NCBI GenBank assembly: GCA_024704765.1
Contig: JAKMXF010000358.1
Span: 82,192-146,191, forward strand
Source of the DNA: Oopsacas minuta
Lineage: Eukaryota; Porifera; Hexactinellida; Lyssacinosida; Leucopsacidae
Direction of reading: 5' to 3'
DNA length: 64,000 bases
In this document: in pieces, positions 35,365-45,004 of the stretch
Position numbering within the stretch: the stretch's first letter is position 1
Layout of the letters: the number at the start of each line of letters is the position of its first letter
Translations under genes and position numbers: made by a program
Notes under the pieces: model-generated
Told to the model about the DNA's origin: nothing
The model's input: only the letters and a program-made list of their open reading frames with translations
Databases searched by the model: none

Positions 35365-36215
35365 ATTGCAGCTTTGGTTGTTATGACACCTACTGTGACA
35401 TAGTCGATTTGAACGATAACACTTGCACGTAGTACGAAGAGATGATTTCTTACAAGAGCAATGAAACATCCCTGACCTGTCCCAACTGGTTTATTGCGTG
35501 CTACTGTCGCAAAGAAATCTCTTTTCCTGTTTGGACATCATTTATGTCCAAGAATTTATCCAGGCATGGAGTAAATTGATTTCTGGTGTAATGCGAATTC
35601 AATTGGCCGTATTTTGTACCTAGCTTGTAGGTACCAGTATGCTCGACTGCCACAACAACTGCTTTAATGTTTCGAAAGTCACCTTTACCTCGATCTACGT
35701 CGGGTAAAGGGACCATTACTGTATCCCCAATATTTGCTTGTTTGAATTGTTTTCTAGATTGCTCGAACATTTTATCAGCCTGCACTCCTTGTATTCTTTT
35801 CGCTCCTTTTCGCTGCTGCGTAATTTGATTCCCTTGATGACATAGTCTGCATAATACAGCTGAACCAAATCCTTCTTCTTCACTTCCATTGTTTACAGAA
35901 CATAGTGGTATAGCATGGCAAAAAAGCCCACAAGACATACAAGTGTGCGCTCCACTGGATATTTGTTGACATGATACACAATTATAGTTTGTTATTTCAG
36001 ATTGTTGAGTGATTGATGCCGTGTCTGAGGCTATATCGTCTTGTCCTAAAATCTGTTGCTTCGAATATTCTTCTTCTGAGTTCAAAATTTCTTCTAATTG
36101 CTCTTCAGTCTCTAGAATAGAAGCTGCATCGATTGTGAGGTTGGTTGAAACTACTCCTAGTTGTGGTCTTATCCCAAAACCAGCTTCATAAGGAGTCCTT
36201 CTAATTCCTAAGATA
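35365..36215 (-). pseudogene. C-terminal tail of a KRBA2/SCAND3-like integrase
   Basis: Minus-strand reading from 36215: TPYEAGFGIRPQLG (the end of a retroviral-type integrase region as found in KRBA2 and SCAND3-related elements), then ETEEQLEEILNSEEE. A zinc finger follows (C-x2-C, HTC-x2-C, CHAIPLC, LCRLC, about 35840-35985), then GDTVMVPLPDVDRGKGDFRN and YTRNQFTPC, ending near 35501. After a frame change comes a cysteine cluster, FHCSCKK ... CKCYRSNRLCHSRCHNNQSC, at about 35365-35470, like the CXC-type tail of this family. The integrase catalytic core (DDE) upstream is absent. The maT element begins about 100 bases away. A dead fragment. Confidence 0.8.
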
Positions 36216-36356
36216 GTCCAAATATAAATGCATAAATACTATTTTATTGTACATTTTTGTTATAATTATTGATCTTAAAAATAAAATAATACCTGTATGT
36301 AGTCTTGTGTTAATTTTCCATTGGACGAATCTAAGTCCTTCTGACCATTTGGTTGA

Positions 36357-37313
36357 ATTTTCGTTGCAAAAGGACGTAGAGCATTTATCTACAGGACGAT
36401 AAATCGATATAAGGAAACTGGGGACACTGTAGACAAGCCGAGATCTGGTCGTCCATGCTCTGTAACGACCTCAGCTCTCAAGAAAGTGGTGCGAGAACGG
36501 ATTCGGCGGAACCCACACCGTTCGATGAGGAAAATGGCCTTGGAGCTCAATATATCTCGCCGAGCAATACAAAAGGTTGTAAAAAGGGACCTAGGAATGC
36601 GCTCTTTTAAACGCAAAAAGGTACAATTCCTATCTGGGTCGGTGAAAGAAAAGAGAGTGTCCCGGAGCAAGAGCCTACTTGCTCTACACGCTATTGGAGT
36701 TCTCGAAAATACCATTTTCTCAGATGAGAAAATTTTCACCATTGAAGAGGCTACAAATAGCCAAAACGACAGAGTCATCTCGACCTCAGTTTCAGCGATC
36801 CCTGATAAGTTCAGATATATCAGTCGGATGAAGAAACCACTGTCGGTGATGGTTTTGGCTGGGGTCTCTGCTGTTGGTCGAACACCACTGATTTTCATCC
36901 CCCCAGGAGTGAAAATCAATGCCAAAACATACCAAGAGCTTGTATTAGAGCCTGTGGTAAAAGGTCTGAGCCAGACCATGTTTTCTGGACAGCAATTTGT
37001 CTTCCAACAAGATGGTGCTCCCGCCCATACGGCCAATACGACCCAAGATTGGCTGAAGCACAATATTCCCAATTTTATACATAAGGATGAATGGCCACCA
37101 TACAGTCCTGATTTAAATCCCATGGACTATTCTGTATCTTCTATCTTGGAAAACAAGGCTTGTTCTGTGTCACACAACACAGTTAGCTCTCTAAAGATTT
37201 CCTTGTGTCGAGAATGGGAGAAGATACCCCAAGAAACTCTGCGTGCCGCAGTAGAAGGATTCCCGAACAGACTCAGGGCTGTCATTTCCAAAAAGGGTGG
37301 TTATATTGAATAA
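36357..37313 (+). CDS. maT-type (DD37D) transposase, 5' truncated
   Basis: Open from just after a stop at 36354-36356 to TAA at 37313. The first recognisable residues are GRRAFIYRTINRYKETGD and PRSGRP, i.e. within the N-terminal HTH domain, so the first HTH is lost. The first Met in frame is at 36486. The catalytic triad is visible: SDEKIF (Asp80 counted from that Met), FQQDGAPAHT (Asp176) and SPDLNPMDY (Asp214), with exactly 37 residues between the last two, the maT signature. All three Asp and the PAH/PYSPDLNP motifs are intact, so decay is recent apart from the 5' loss. The related mariner proteins bind TIRs and cut at TA. The long minus-strand frame opposite (36389-37123) is its shadow. 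Confidence 0.88.
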   Translation: MFVAKGRRAFIYRTINRYKETGDTVDKPRSGRPCSVTTSALKKVVRERIRRNPHRSMRKMALELNISRRAIQKVVKRDLGMRSFKRKKVQFLSGSVKEKRVSRSKSLLALHAIGVLENTIFSDEKIFTIEEATNSQNDRVISTSVSAIPDKFRYISRMKKPLSVMVLAGVSAVGRTPLIFIPPGVKINAKTYQELVLEPVVKGLSQTMFSGQQFVFQQDGAPAHTANTTQDWLKHNIPNFIHKDEWPPYSPDLNPMDYSVSSILENKACSVSHNTVSSLKISLCREWEKIPQETLRAAVEGFPNRLRAVISKKGGYIE

Positions 37314-37435
37314 ATGACTAGGCAATCTCTTCCTAATAGTATGTAGTAATTATATATAGAGAATCAATAATGTAGGTCATGCTGAATAAATATTATAGAC
37401 AAAATGGTTTGTATCAGAACTTTGGAGCGACCCTG
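37314..37435 (+). mobile_element. 3' end of the maT element with its TIR
   Basis: The element finishes AACTTTGGAGCGACCCTG (ending 37435) followed by TA. The reverse of this, CAGGGTCGCTCCAAAG, is a normal mariner/maT-type terminus. No matching left end occurs upstream of 36357, in keeping with the 5' truncation. Confidence 0.75.
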
Positions 37436-37482
37436 TATAATTAGTGGCTATATAGCTATATTTTCGAATATATTGTACCATA

Positions 37483-37560
37483 GCATTCTATATACTAAGG
37501 CAATGGCACTCTATCGAAATTTTGGACCATGGATTGTCACTACCATCGGACTACTTTACA
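37483..37560 (+). repeat. Single arm of the 26480-28400 foldback
   Basis: CCATAGCATTCTATATACTAAGGC followed by a GAAATTTTGGACC-like block matches the outer arm at 26489-26511 plus 27310-27335. It lacks the 788-bp insertion found there. Confidence 0.65.
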
Positions 37561-37739
37561 TCATAACTTTTGTATTTCTTAATATATCAAAGTGATTTTA
37601 ACATTTATGTGTATCCAACAACTGCTTACTCCTTAGAACATATTTTGGTATAATTTTGCCTGATTTATAAAACTTCAGTTTTGCACATGTTTGAGTATCC
37701 AATTCAGTCGTATTGTTCGCGCGAATTAATCGCCTATAG

Positions 37740-38109
37740 TAGGCCGGATCGAGAAAAGTATAAATCGTCGGTTCAACTTCTACCTAAGGGAAAAGTTGCC
37801 TTTACCATTTTCTAGGAAAATGCGAGACTTAAATTTGAAAAATATTTCGATTTGACCCTTGCGGTTTTATATTTTTGCTGTGTCACTTTCGCAAAATTGA
37901 TTTTATATTGTCCGAATTTTCAAATTCCTTTGACTTAGCCCCTTTATATATATTATTTGGTAATAGTAAGTCGCATATTTGCTATTGAATGGTATATTAA
38001 TCGAATTTCTATGTCCAAGGATACTCAAGTTATCAAGATTTTTTTTGCATATTCTATCATACCCTAATATTATTACCCACCCCCTTTTTTTCCGATTATT
38101 TGAAAATTC
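37740..38109 (+). repeat. Left 370-bp TIR
   Basis: Runs from TAGGCCGGATCGAG to the CCACCCCCTTTTTTT tract and GATTATTTGAAAATT. The inner 230 bases contain AT-rich sequence likely to include the promoter, but no motif is clear. The TIR stops 238 bases before the start codon. Confidence 0.95.
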
Positions 38110-38347
38110 TATATTCTTAGTAAAATTTTTATATAATCACCAAACTTAGTATATTTCTTTATCAGATCCAAATTCCTCAATAGGTTACCACAAAGAAATT
38201 TTACCAACATTCCTTATCTCTTGTTCTAACTTAGTTACCATTTATCTAGCATGGAATTTATGGTCAATTATAGTATCTATATCAATGCTCGATCAAATCA
38301 TTCATATTATTGAGTGATTATATTCCTAAAATATATTTATTTTTGAA

Positions 38348-40521
38348 ATGGCAGAAAACACGCGTAGTAAAGTATTTCATCCTATTTTTGGCTATCCAGG
38401 ACCCATTCCAGAAAATCAACTTCCAACAAAACTAGATCTATACAATCATTATAGAATGCTTAGAAATGAAGATTCTAAATCAACTAGAGATGATATAGCG
38501 AAAGAACTAACTGAAGTATTAGTGCGTATCTATAATTTGGCTTCCATACCCACTATATCAGAGCTCAAAATAAAACAGTACATCAATTCTGATATTATTG
38601 AGAAAGCTAAATACTACGGAAAAAGTATCCAAAACAAACAACAACCTGACCGTATACAGCCTATTATTTCCGAATTCAATGTCTTGTTCGATGTCTCAAG
38701 TTGCAAATGCCTAATTCAGGAAGGTAAATGTTTTTGCTCTCTTGATAAAAAGATACCACGCCGTGAGTGGCCATTTCTCTTTGATCAGCGAAACGCTCGA
38801 AAATTATTTATATCCAGCTTGGATTGCATGACAACCTCTAAAAATTTTGTTAAACAAAAAAGAAAAGAGGCACAATATGAAAGAGAAAAAAGGGAAATGA
38901 AGAGATTACATGCAGTTCAACCTTCGCAAGAATTTATAGAATGTGACTTTGAAGAGTTTGAATCTTTTGACTCGAGTACATCTAATACTCACAAGTATAC
39001 ACGTAATCATAATCAATTACGAAATTTAGCCATAATGTGTGATAGATATCAAATTAGCGATCGGGCAGGCGCAGCTATAGCTAACGCAGTACTGCAGGAT
39101 TACGGTATTATCACACCGGAAGAAGATAGTCAAATTATTGATAGAAACAAACTCCGTAGATCTAGATTCTCTGTGAGAAAGGAATTGGCTAATGAGGCTC
39201 ACGAAACTATCAATGATATATCTGCAATATATTTTGATGGCCGTAAAGATCAAACTCGAGTACTGGTAGAAAGAGAAGATGGACATTTGCAACAGGATAC
39301 TGCAAATGAAGAACATTATACTGTCTTATCTGAACCGGGGAATCAGTATGTTGCCCATATAACACCAAGTTCTGGTAAAGCCAAAGATATAGCAAAGGAA
39401 TTGACTGATCTTTGCAGGGAGCGTAATTCAAATTTAATGGCGGTTGGAGCTGATGGAGCTCGTGTTAACACTGGAATCTACAATGGGTGTATTAGATTAC
39501 TTGAACTAGAGTTCACAAAACCACTCCACTGGTTTATTTGCCAATTACATGGTAATGAACTTCCATTGAGGCATCTCTTTCAAATAATAGATGGAAAAAC
39601 CAGTGGACCGAATTCTTTTAAAGGAGTAATTGGTAAAGAACTTAATTGTGATTTTACTTGCAAACCAATTGCAGCGTATCATCCTTTATGCGGTAAAACT
39701 CAACTTATTGATTGCGATATTCTCAAGAATTTAAATAAAGATCAGAAATATCTATATAATATCTGCCATGCAGTTCAGACTGGTATTTGCTCATCTGAAC
39801 TGGCATCGATGCAACCTGGTCCTTTAATAATGCTAGATGGACAACACTGGCCAACAGATTACTTAGGTCGTACATTTCTACGATACATCCCACACCTGAA
39901 TTATCCCGACTTGTCAATTTTATCGTCAATTATTATGCACCAGTTTGGTTTAGAATCAAGAGTAACCCGATTTGCACAGATGGACCTAAAAATATGTTTT
40001 TTGCGATATCTTTGCTACGAGATCTACCGGAGTCTGACCAAGAAGTAATTTGCGATGTGATACAGAGAAACTCATATTTTTGTCATCCAGAAAATCTCTT
40101 GTTATCGATGCTTGCAGATAATGATGAACAAATTAGACAAAAGGCAGTGAAGACTATTTTAGATATCCGAATTAACAGTTCATCATTTAGACCGATTGAA
40201 ATTCGCCCATTTAATCTTCCTTCAATTAGGTTCACTGCTGAAACATATATGGATATGATTGATTGGGAAACCTCTTTTATCACAGAACCGCCTTTTACAA
40301 GATACCTCTCAAAAGAAGTACTAATTAATTGTGTACGTACTCCACTAGAAATTCCAGCATATCCATGTCATACACAAGCTGTTGAAAGAACTATTCAATT
40401 AGTCACTAAAAGTTCGTGTTCAGTAACAGGAGAAGATGCGAGACATGGATTAATTCTTTCAACCCTAACATCAAGAGAAAAAATGCCCGCATTTGAGTCA
40501 AAGAAAGATTATGCATGTTAA
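38348..40521 (+). pseudogene. RNase-H-like transposase, one frameshift
   Basis: Start codon at 38348 (in-frame stop at 38327). The N-terminus (FGYPGPIPENQLPT) fits a family of about 700-residue proteins widespread in animal genomes and normally unnamed. Visible: a Cys cluster C-x-C-x6-C-x-C (residues 119-130); FDGRKD (Asp297); VLSEPGNQYVAHITPSSG (327-343); GADGARVNTG (Asp369); HGNELPLRH (401-409); TSGP (418-421). At about 39826 the frame steps back one base. The second part carries ARWTTLANR, FCHPENLLLSML, IDWETSFITEPP and CHTQAVERTIQLV, then FESKKDY at the stop. D297, D369 and the Glu of AVERT are my inferred DDE triad. About 720 residues together. The site is not a canonical slippery heptamer, so a one-base deletion is likelier than programmed shifting. 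Confidence 0.85.
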
Positions 40522-40576
40522 ATATACTTGATATAACATAATTGAATCATTTACCACGATAGATAAAAAAGCTAAT

Positions 40577-40946
40577 AATTTTCAAATAATCGGAAAAAAA
40601 GGGGGGTGGGTAATAATATTAGGGTATGATAGAATATGCAAAAAAAATCTTGATAACTTGAGTATCCTTGGACATAGAAATTCGATTAATATACCATTCA
40701 ATAGCAAATATGCGACTTACTATTACCAAATAATATATATAAAGGGGCTAAGTCAAAGGAATTTGAAAATTCGGACAATATAAAATCAATTTTGCGAAAG
40801 TGACACAGCAAAAATATAAAACCGCAAGGGTCAAATCGAAATATTTTTCAAATTTAAGTCTCGCATTTTCCTAGAAAATGGTAGAGGAAACTTTTCCCTT
40901 AGATAGAAGTTGAACCGACGATTTATACTTTTCTTGTTCCGGCCTA
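40577..40946 (-). repeat. Right 370-bp TIR
   Basis: Mirror of 37740-38109. It starts just 55 bases after the transposase stop, so the coding region nearly fills the internal space on this side. Confidence 0.95.
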
Positions 40947-40954
40947 GCCTATAG

Positions 40955-41199
40955 TGCTCTAAGAATATGTATAATTCATTATGAGGATAGAGATCTTATG
41001 TAGCAACATGCAAACTATGTATTAGCGTCAATACTTGTGATTACTTTTGAAATTTTGTGTCTTAAACGTCTTAATATGAAAAATGTTTTACCCACCCATA
41101 AATTTTGTATTCAATGTTGATAATATATAATAATTATTGTAAATATTTTCGTTTCTTCCAATTACTGCAATATTTGTACCGCATCATCACATATTCAAC
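40955..41199. other. Upstream flank of the THAP reading frame
   Basis: AT-rich, no element boundary. It may hold the promoter or 5' leader of the THAP gene, but no TATA or initiator is convincing. Confidence 0.35.
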
Positions 41200-41356
41200 A
41201 TGACATGCCTAGTACCTGGTTGTAAGTCGAATTATCACAGTCAAGGTGATTCATATGTGCCTACTTTTTCCTTTCCTACTGATGTTGAAACTCGTGAAAA
41301 GTGGTTTCGAGCGATCCCTCGACCGAAAGGAGACTATGAGGAGAATAAACGATTTT
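41200..41356 (+). CDS. THAP-domain protein, N-terminus, cut by assembly gap
   Basis: The first 52 residues form the front half of a THAP zinc finger: MTCLVPGCKSNY (Cys3 and Cys8), VPTFSFPTD, then KWFRAIPR. THAP domains are C2CH fingers that bind DNA. The second half (C-x2-H) would fall in the N run. THAP domains occur both in host transcription regulators and in P-element transposases. Nothing here decides which, and a plus-strand continuation is not visible after the gap, where minus-strand hAT sequence follows. Confidence 0.75.
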
Positions 41357-41645
41357 NNNNNNNNNNNNNNNNNNNNNNNNNNNNNNNNNNNNNNNNNNNN
41401 NNNNNNNNNNNNNNNNNNNNNNNNNNNNNNNNNNNNNNNNNNNNNNNNNNNNNNNNNNNNNNNNNNNNNNNNNNNNNNNNNNNNNNNNNNNNNNNNNNNN
41501 NNNNNNNNNNNNNNNNNNNNNNNNNNNNNNNNNNNNNNNNNNNNNNNNNNNNNNNNNNNNNNNNNNNNNNNNNNNNNNNNNNNNNNNNNNNNNNNNNNNN
41601 NNNNNNNNNNNNNNNNNNNNNNNNNNNNNNNNNNNNNNNNNNNNN
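41357..41645. other. Assembly gap (289 N)
   Basis: Unbroken run of N. Reading frames drawn across it are meaningless. Sequence on either side belongs to different features on opposite strands. Confidence 0.99.
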
Positions 41646-42020
41646 GACCATATTTTAGCACTTGATCTCTTATTCCGACAACAGAACTTGGTAGTGATTG
41701 TCCTAGTGCAGCAAGAGATTTTCTCAAGTCCATTGATGTAGTATATATATTAAATGAAAGCCCATCGCAAGCTGTCATCCTGGCTAAAACAGCTGGTAGG
41801 CTAGCGTCGTTCATGTAATAATCTAATTTCCTAACCGCACAAGTATTTGAGATAGCACTTTCTTCATTATTTGAGCGTTTCAATAAATCAATTTGGTGCT
41901 GTGATTTAAGATGATTGTGTAGCCCCTTTGTTGATCCCCCTTCGCATTTAAGTACCTTTTTACAGAATTACACTGAGCTACTTTCCCACATACCAAGCGC
42001 TTAAAATGGTTCCAAATTTT
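41646..42020 (-). pseudogene. BED-finger hAT transposase, N-terminal part
   Basis: Minus strand from about 42000: VLKCEGGSTKGLHNHLKSQH (the end of a BED zinc finger: C ... H ... H), then KRSNNEE and further on PAVLARMTACDGLSFNIY (about 41745-41800), LRKSLAALGQSLP and the gap. This is the usual start of BED-type hAT transposases. The first half of the BED finger is frameshifted. The rest lies in or beyond the gap. The presumed 5' terminus is the CCCGGGA-rich sequence near 42355-42445. Confidence 0.8.
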
Positions 42021-42354
42021 GGATCCTGCAAGCTCTTGAAACATAACTTTTCCAGCCATTCAAGGTACGATATAACGACAATGCAACAAATACGATTTAG
42101 AATGAAATTGAGGCTTTTCGGACGATTGACCTTATATTTGAAGTTTGAATGGCTAGAATGGTTGAGTGGTACCTTACAAGTTTGCTTGAATTCTCTGACT
42201 TGTTAAGCATTTATTAATTTTGGTGTCTTATTCATTTGAAAACATATTTCATTCAATATTAACAATACGAAACTAATTAAATCACTAAATCATTTCAACG
42301 CAATTATACAAATGTACATAATGATCATAGAGCATGTCAATATGCAATCAAGAA

Positions 42355-42445
42355 GATATCCCGGGATTGAAGAAACAATCTCGGGAATTAGTCCTGAAAC
42401 AATAACTTTCGGGATCCCGGGATTAAAAACATTATCTGGTACTTG
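42355..42445 (-). repeat. CCCGGGA-rich 5' terminus of the BED hAT
   Basis: TATCCCGGGATTGAAG, CAATCTCGGGAATTAG and TTTCGGGATCCCGGGATTAAAAAC form a set of GGGATCCC-type repeats. The same kind of terminus (TTTTTAATCCCGGGATTTCGGG) is found at 55790-55870 next to the C-terminal part of a BED-type hAT, which supports both being ends of one family. Confidence 0.65.
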
Positions 42446-42981
42446 CGAACACCCTATTCATAATCTTATGTCCTCCCCTTGAATGCCCACTCCTATGATG
42501 TTCCTTTGGTGATCGTTGTAGAGAACTCATCATTTTACATTCGGGAAACTTAGGTTACACCTTCAAACAAAATTCCTGAATAATGATTCAGGACAATAAA
42601 CATGCGCGCTATTTTTGTAACTTTGAATTAGTGTTTATCATAGTATTGTTGCTCTTGAAAATGAATTTTTCTGGTACGGTACCCTCAGGACTGGGGTTGG
42701 TTAACCGAATTCAGGCGGCGGTTAAAGCCATTTCAATAATAGCGGTTGACTGGTTAACTGCTGGAATTATTCTTTGATATGATCCATGCTGTTTGGTGAC
42801 AATAATTGTAAACACCAATGCATTGCTGTTATATATGCATTCGTGATGCGATTATATCATCCAAAACGATTGAAATTGAGAATACGGACCAAAAATGTAA
42901 CATTTAAAAACACCGAACTAGCAAAATTCGTGTGTATAAATTTCGTACCTCTAAAACCCTTAGGAACACTCAATATATTGA
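42446..42981. other. No gene recognised
   Basis: Contains GGGGTTGGTTAACCGAATTC and GCGGTTGACTGGTTAACTG near 42693-42760, resembling 44045-44125 (GGATTCGGTTAGCGGTTAAC). Both may be pieces of the same decayed element. No protein recognised. Confidence 0.4.
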
Positions 42982-43410
42982 CAGGGTTGCCGTTGGGGAT
43001 TCACATGGAATGGGAATTCTGTTCTTTCTGCGGCAATTTCGATATTAAAATCTCATTTGTGCGCGAAATGTGAGATATATCAGGTATAATCCCCATGTTC
43101 TTAGTATATTAGGCAGGGCTCTCAAGTGTCAGCCTGAAAATTCTTGAAATTGGGAGACGATAAATCTCATGATTCTCTCGTGAGATGTACTAGTTGGTAT
43201 TAGTTTTCGATGAAATGATAAAATGAATCTCTAGTCAATATTGACCCAATATCGTGGTAGTTGAGACAGTGTCATAGTTGAGAGCCCAGCATTAGGATGC
43301 GCGAAATTCATCATACTTAGTTTGCGGGATTCCTAACTGAAGGCAGAAACACTGGATTGACATATGGAAAACCTTCGGAAAAACCCATGGGAATTCCCAC
43401 AGAAACCCTG
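42982..43410. mobile_element. Small TIR element with CAGGGTT ends, host to another MITE
   Basis: CAGGGTTGCCGTTGGGG on the left and CCCACAGAAACCCTG on the right, with GGAATGGGAATTCTG / CATGGGAATTCCCAC just inside. It contains the CAGGGCTCTCAA MITE at 43114-43289. The target duplication is unclear. Confidence 0.6.
43114..43289. mobile_element. MITE with CAGGGCTCTCAA ends, 176 bp
   Basis: Left CAGGGCTCTCAAGTGTC, right TAGTTGAGAGCCCAG. Same terminus as 20354-20473. ATTAGG occurs immediately before the left end (43108-43113) and one base after the right end (43291-43296), a likely target duplication. Confidence 0.75.
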
Positions 43411-44284
43411 TTTGAATCGGATAGGAATAGCAATTGAAATTTTTGTCTATTGGATATTTTATATTATGGACATCTCGAATATTGTTTATTTGCTCTAAAT
43501 ATTAATAATACATGCTCACTCAGGTGAAATCAATCGATGTATTATCGTAATATGGAGGAAGAAAAATTAGGTTGATGCAGTATTCTTAATAATAATTGAA
43601 GCAGAATAATAGAATATGAAAATAATGAATGAATATAATACGTCATCGGCGTAGGCAACGGTAGGGTTGGTAGGACTATTGCCCTACCAATAATTTTGCT
43701 CTCTCCATGGGACTAATAGAAAAGCATTGCTGGCCCTACCAATACTGTCATCATGACTCCAAGGCCCTACCAATCCACATCCCGAGTCTACACCCCTGTA
43801 CGTTGTTAATTGCATTACAATATATCACTTGTGAGACAGAATTAATTGATTGCAAAAAGCAAGCAACCAAATGCACACGTTTTTAAACGCCTGGGACCTC
43901 GGCGTTCCTCAAACTTCCAGCTAGATTGTTGAGCTTCAGTGCCGTTCTTTTTGTTGTTTCGTACCAATTCACCTTCGAAAACCACATAACTGATAGAAAT
44001 TGTGAACTAAGTGTTGATAAATAATTGAAACGTACCATAGGGCTGGATTCGGTTAGCGGTTAACTGATTAACTGACGCTATTTCCAGTTAACAGCTATGA
44101 TAAAATATATTTGGTTAACCGAAAATGTCATTATAACAGGTGTTGACGGTAGGTAATCAGCGTTTTAGCCTTTGTGGGATAATCTGGGACCCTACTCATT
44201 CATCAGCGATTTAGTCTTTGTCGGGCAATCTGGGACCCTAAATTTACTGGGGTAGCAAAATACCTCACATGAGCAACGGAGGGT
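43411..44284. other. No gene; GGTAGG-rich repeat
   Basis: 43650-43800 has repeated GGTAGGGTTGGTAGG / CCCTACCAAT motifs, also seen in weaker form at 17670-17790. 44150-44235 has an internal direct repeat (AATCAGCGTTTTAGCCTTTG; CATCAGCGATTTAGTCTTTG, each followed by an ATCTGGGACCCTA line). Non-coding. Confidence 0.5.
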
Positions 44285-45004
44285 TAATATGCTAATAATG
44301 TGTAGACTAGATTTAGGATACTCAGTATGGAGAGTGCACTTGTTTGTGGTGTTTCTGGATGAGACTTTTCACGTCTGGTATCATAATTGTGAGCAGCAAT
44401 CTCAAATCTCCGCCTTGTGAATGTTAAGTCTATTTCTTTGTTTGGTTACCAATTGAACTACAGTACTGAATCCTTTCTCTGCTAAATATGATTTAAGGAA
44501 TGCCAAAGTTCGCAATTTGGCCTTCTTCCATAATGTTACGTATTGGCTACCTTAGGAGAATGCTGGCCAAAATTGTGGGTTACTCATCATGTTAAAACGC
44601 GCTTCCTCCTCGTAGTCATTCTGCAGGTCGATTAACTCTTCTTGCAAACTCAGAGAAACTGTTTCAACATGGACACAAAATGGATCAATAATCCTATATG
44701 TTATTTCCAATTCTTAGAGATCCCTGAAACGCTTAGTCATGTCCATTTTGAGCGCATCATGATGGTCAGAGTAAGCGAGCAAGTCGTTATCTGATATTGT
44801 AATCTTTGCTAAGCGGGAAAACTGGTAAATTCTGTTCCACCAATGTTCTGTTTAAGAATATCCTGTTACAATATGGTTCGATCTTTGTGGATATTTTCGA
44901 ATTAAACCCGTGGCGCCCCTCCAGCGCCCCATTGCGGTATCACCTCTCACCAGTATGCTTCCGACGGCCCCTAGTGTCTCTACGACCCACTTTGAGAACC
45001 ACTG
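44285..45004 (-). mobile_element. Internally deleted copy of the 9.7-11.7 kb hAT
   Basis: From TTAATATGCTAATAATGTG to the TTTGAGAACCACTG terminus this follows 9838-11711, but sequence equivalent to about 10110-11547 is absent, joined at a shared TTTAA. It keeps about 300 bases (44356-44660) missing from the larger copy. These encode, on the minus strand, LQEELIDLQNDYEEEARF, a short FW segment and LWKKAKLRTLAFLKSYLAEKG followed by FSTVVQLVTKQRNRLN, the hAT C-terminal dimerisation block with its catalytic Glu region. The left TIR is not present. Confidence 0.85.

Larger units (their letters stand above)
37740..40946 (+). mobile_element. 3.2 kb DNA transposon with 370-bp TIRs and 8-bp TSD
   Basis: The left terminal repeat is 37740-38109 and the right is 40577-40946, both 370 bases and nearly identical when inverted. 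They differ mainly in the first 20 bases and at a few single positions. The tips read TAGGCCGGATCG and, inverted, TAGGCCGGAACA. Perfect 8-bp direct repeats GCCTATAG flank it at 37732-37739 and 40947-40954. The transposase lies between on the plus strand. hAT and P elements make 8-bp duplications but usually have short TIRs. MULEs have long TIRs but usually 9-bp duplications and a different protein. A partial second copy is at 50599-50806. Confidence 0.95.

Noticed and set aside
36389-37123. A 244-codon minus-strand open frame
   Set aside because: Exactly antisense to the maT transposase; composition follows the opposite strand and no family fits.
39821-39832. Programmed minus-one frameshift signal
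   Set aside because: CCTTTAATAA does not make an X-XXY-YYZ heptamer in the reading frame, and no strong downstream stem is obvious. A one-base deletion is simpler.
37740-40946. Classification of the 3.2 kb element as a MULE because of its long TIRs
   Set aside because: The target duplication is 8 bp, the protein has no DGTF or RTNN-EGW boxes, and the real MULE remnants in this window look quite different.
41251-41883. Long frames crossing the N run on both strands
   Set aside because: They are open only because N has no stops. The real content is a THAP start on the plus strand and a BED hAT on the minus strand.
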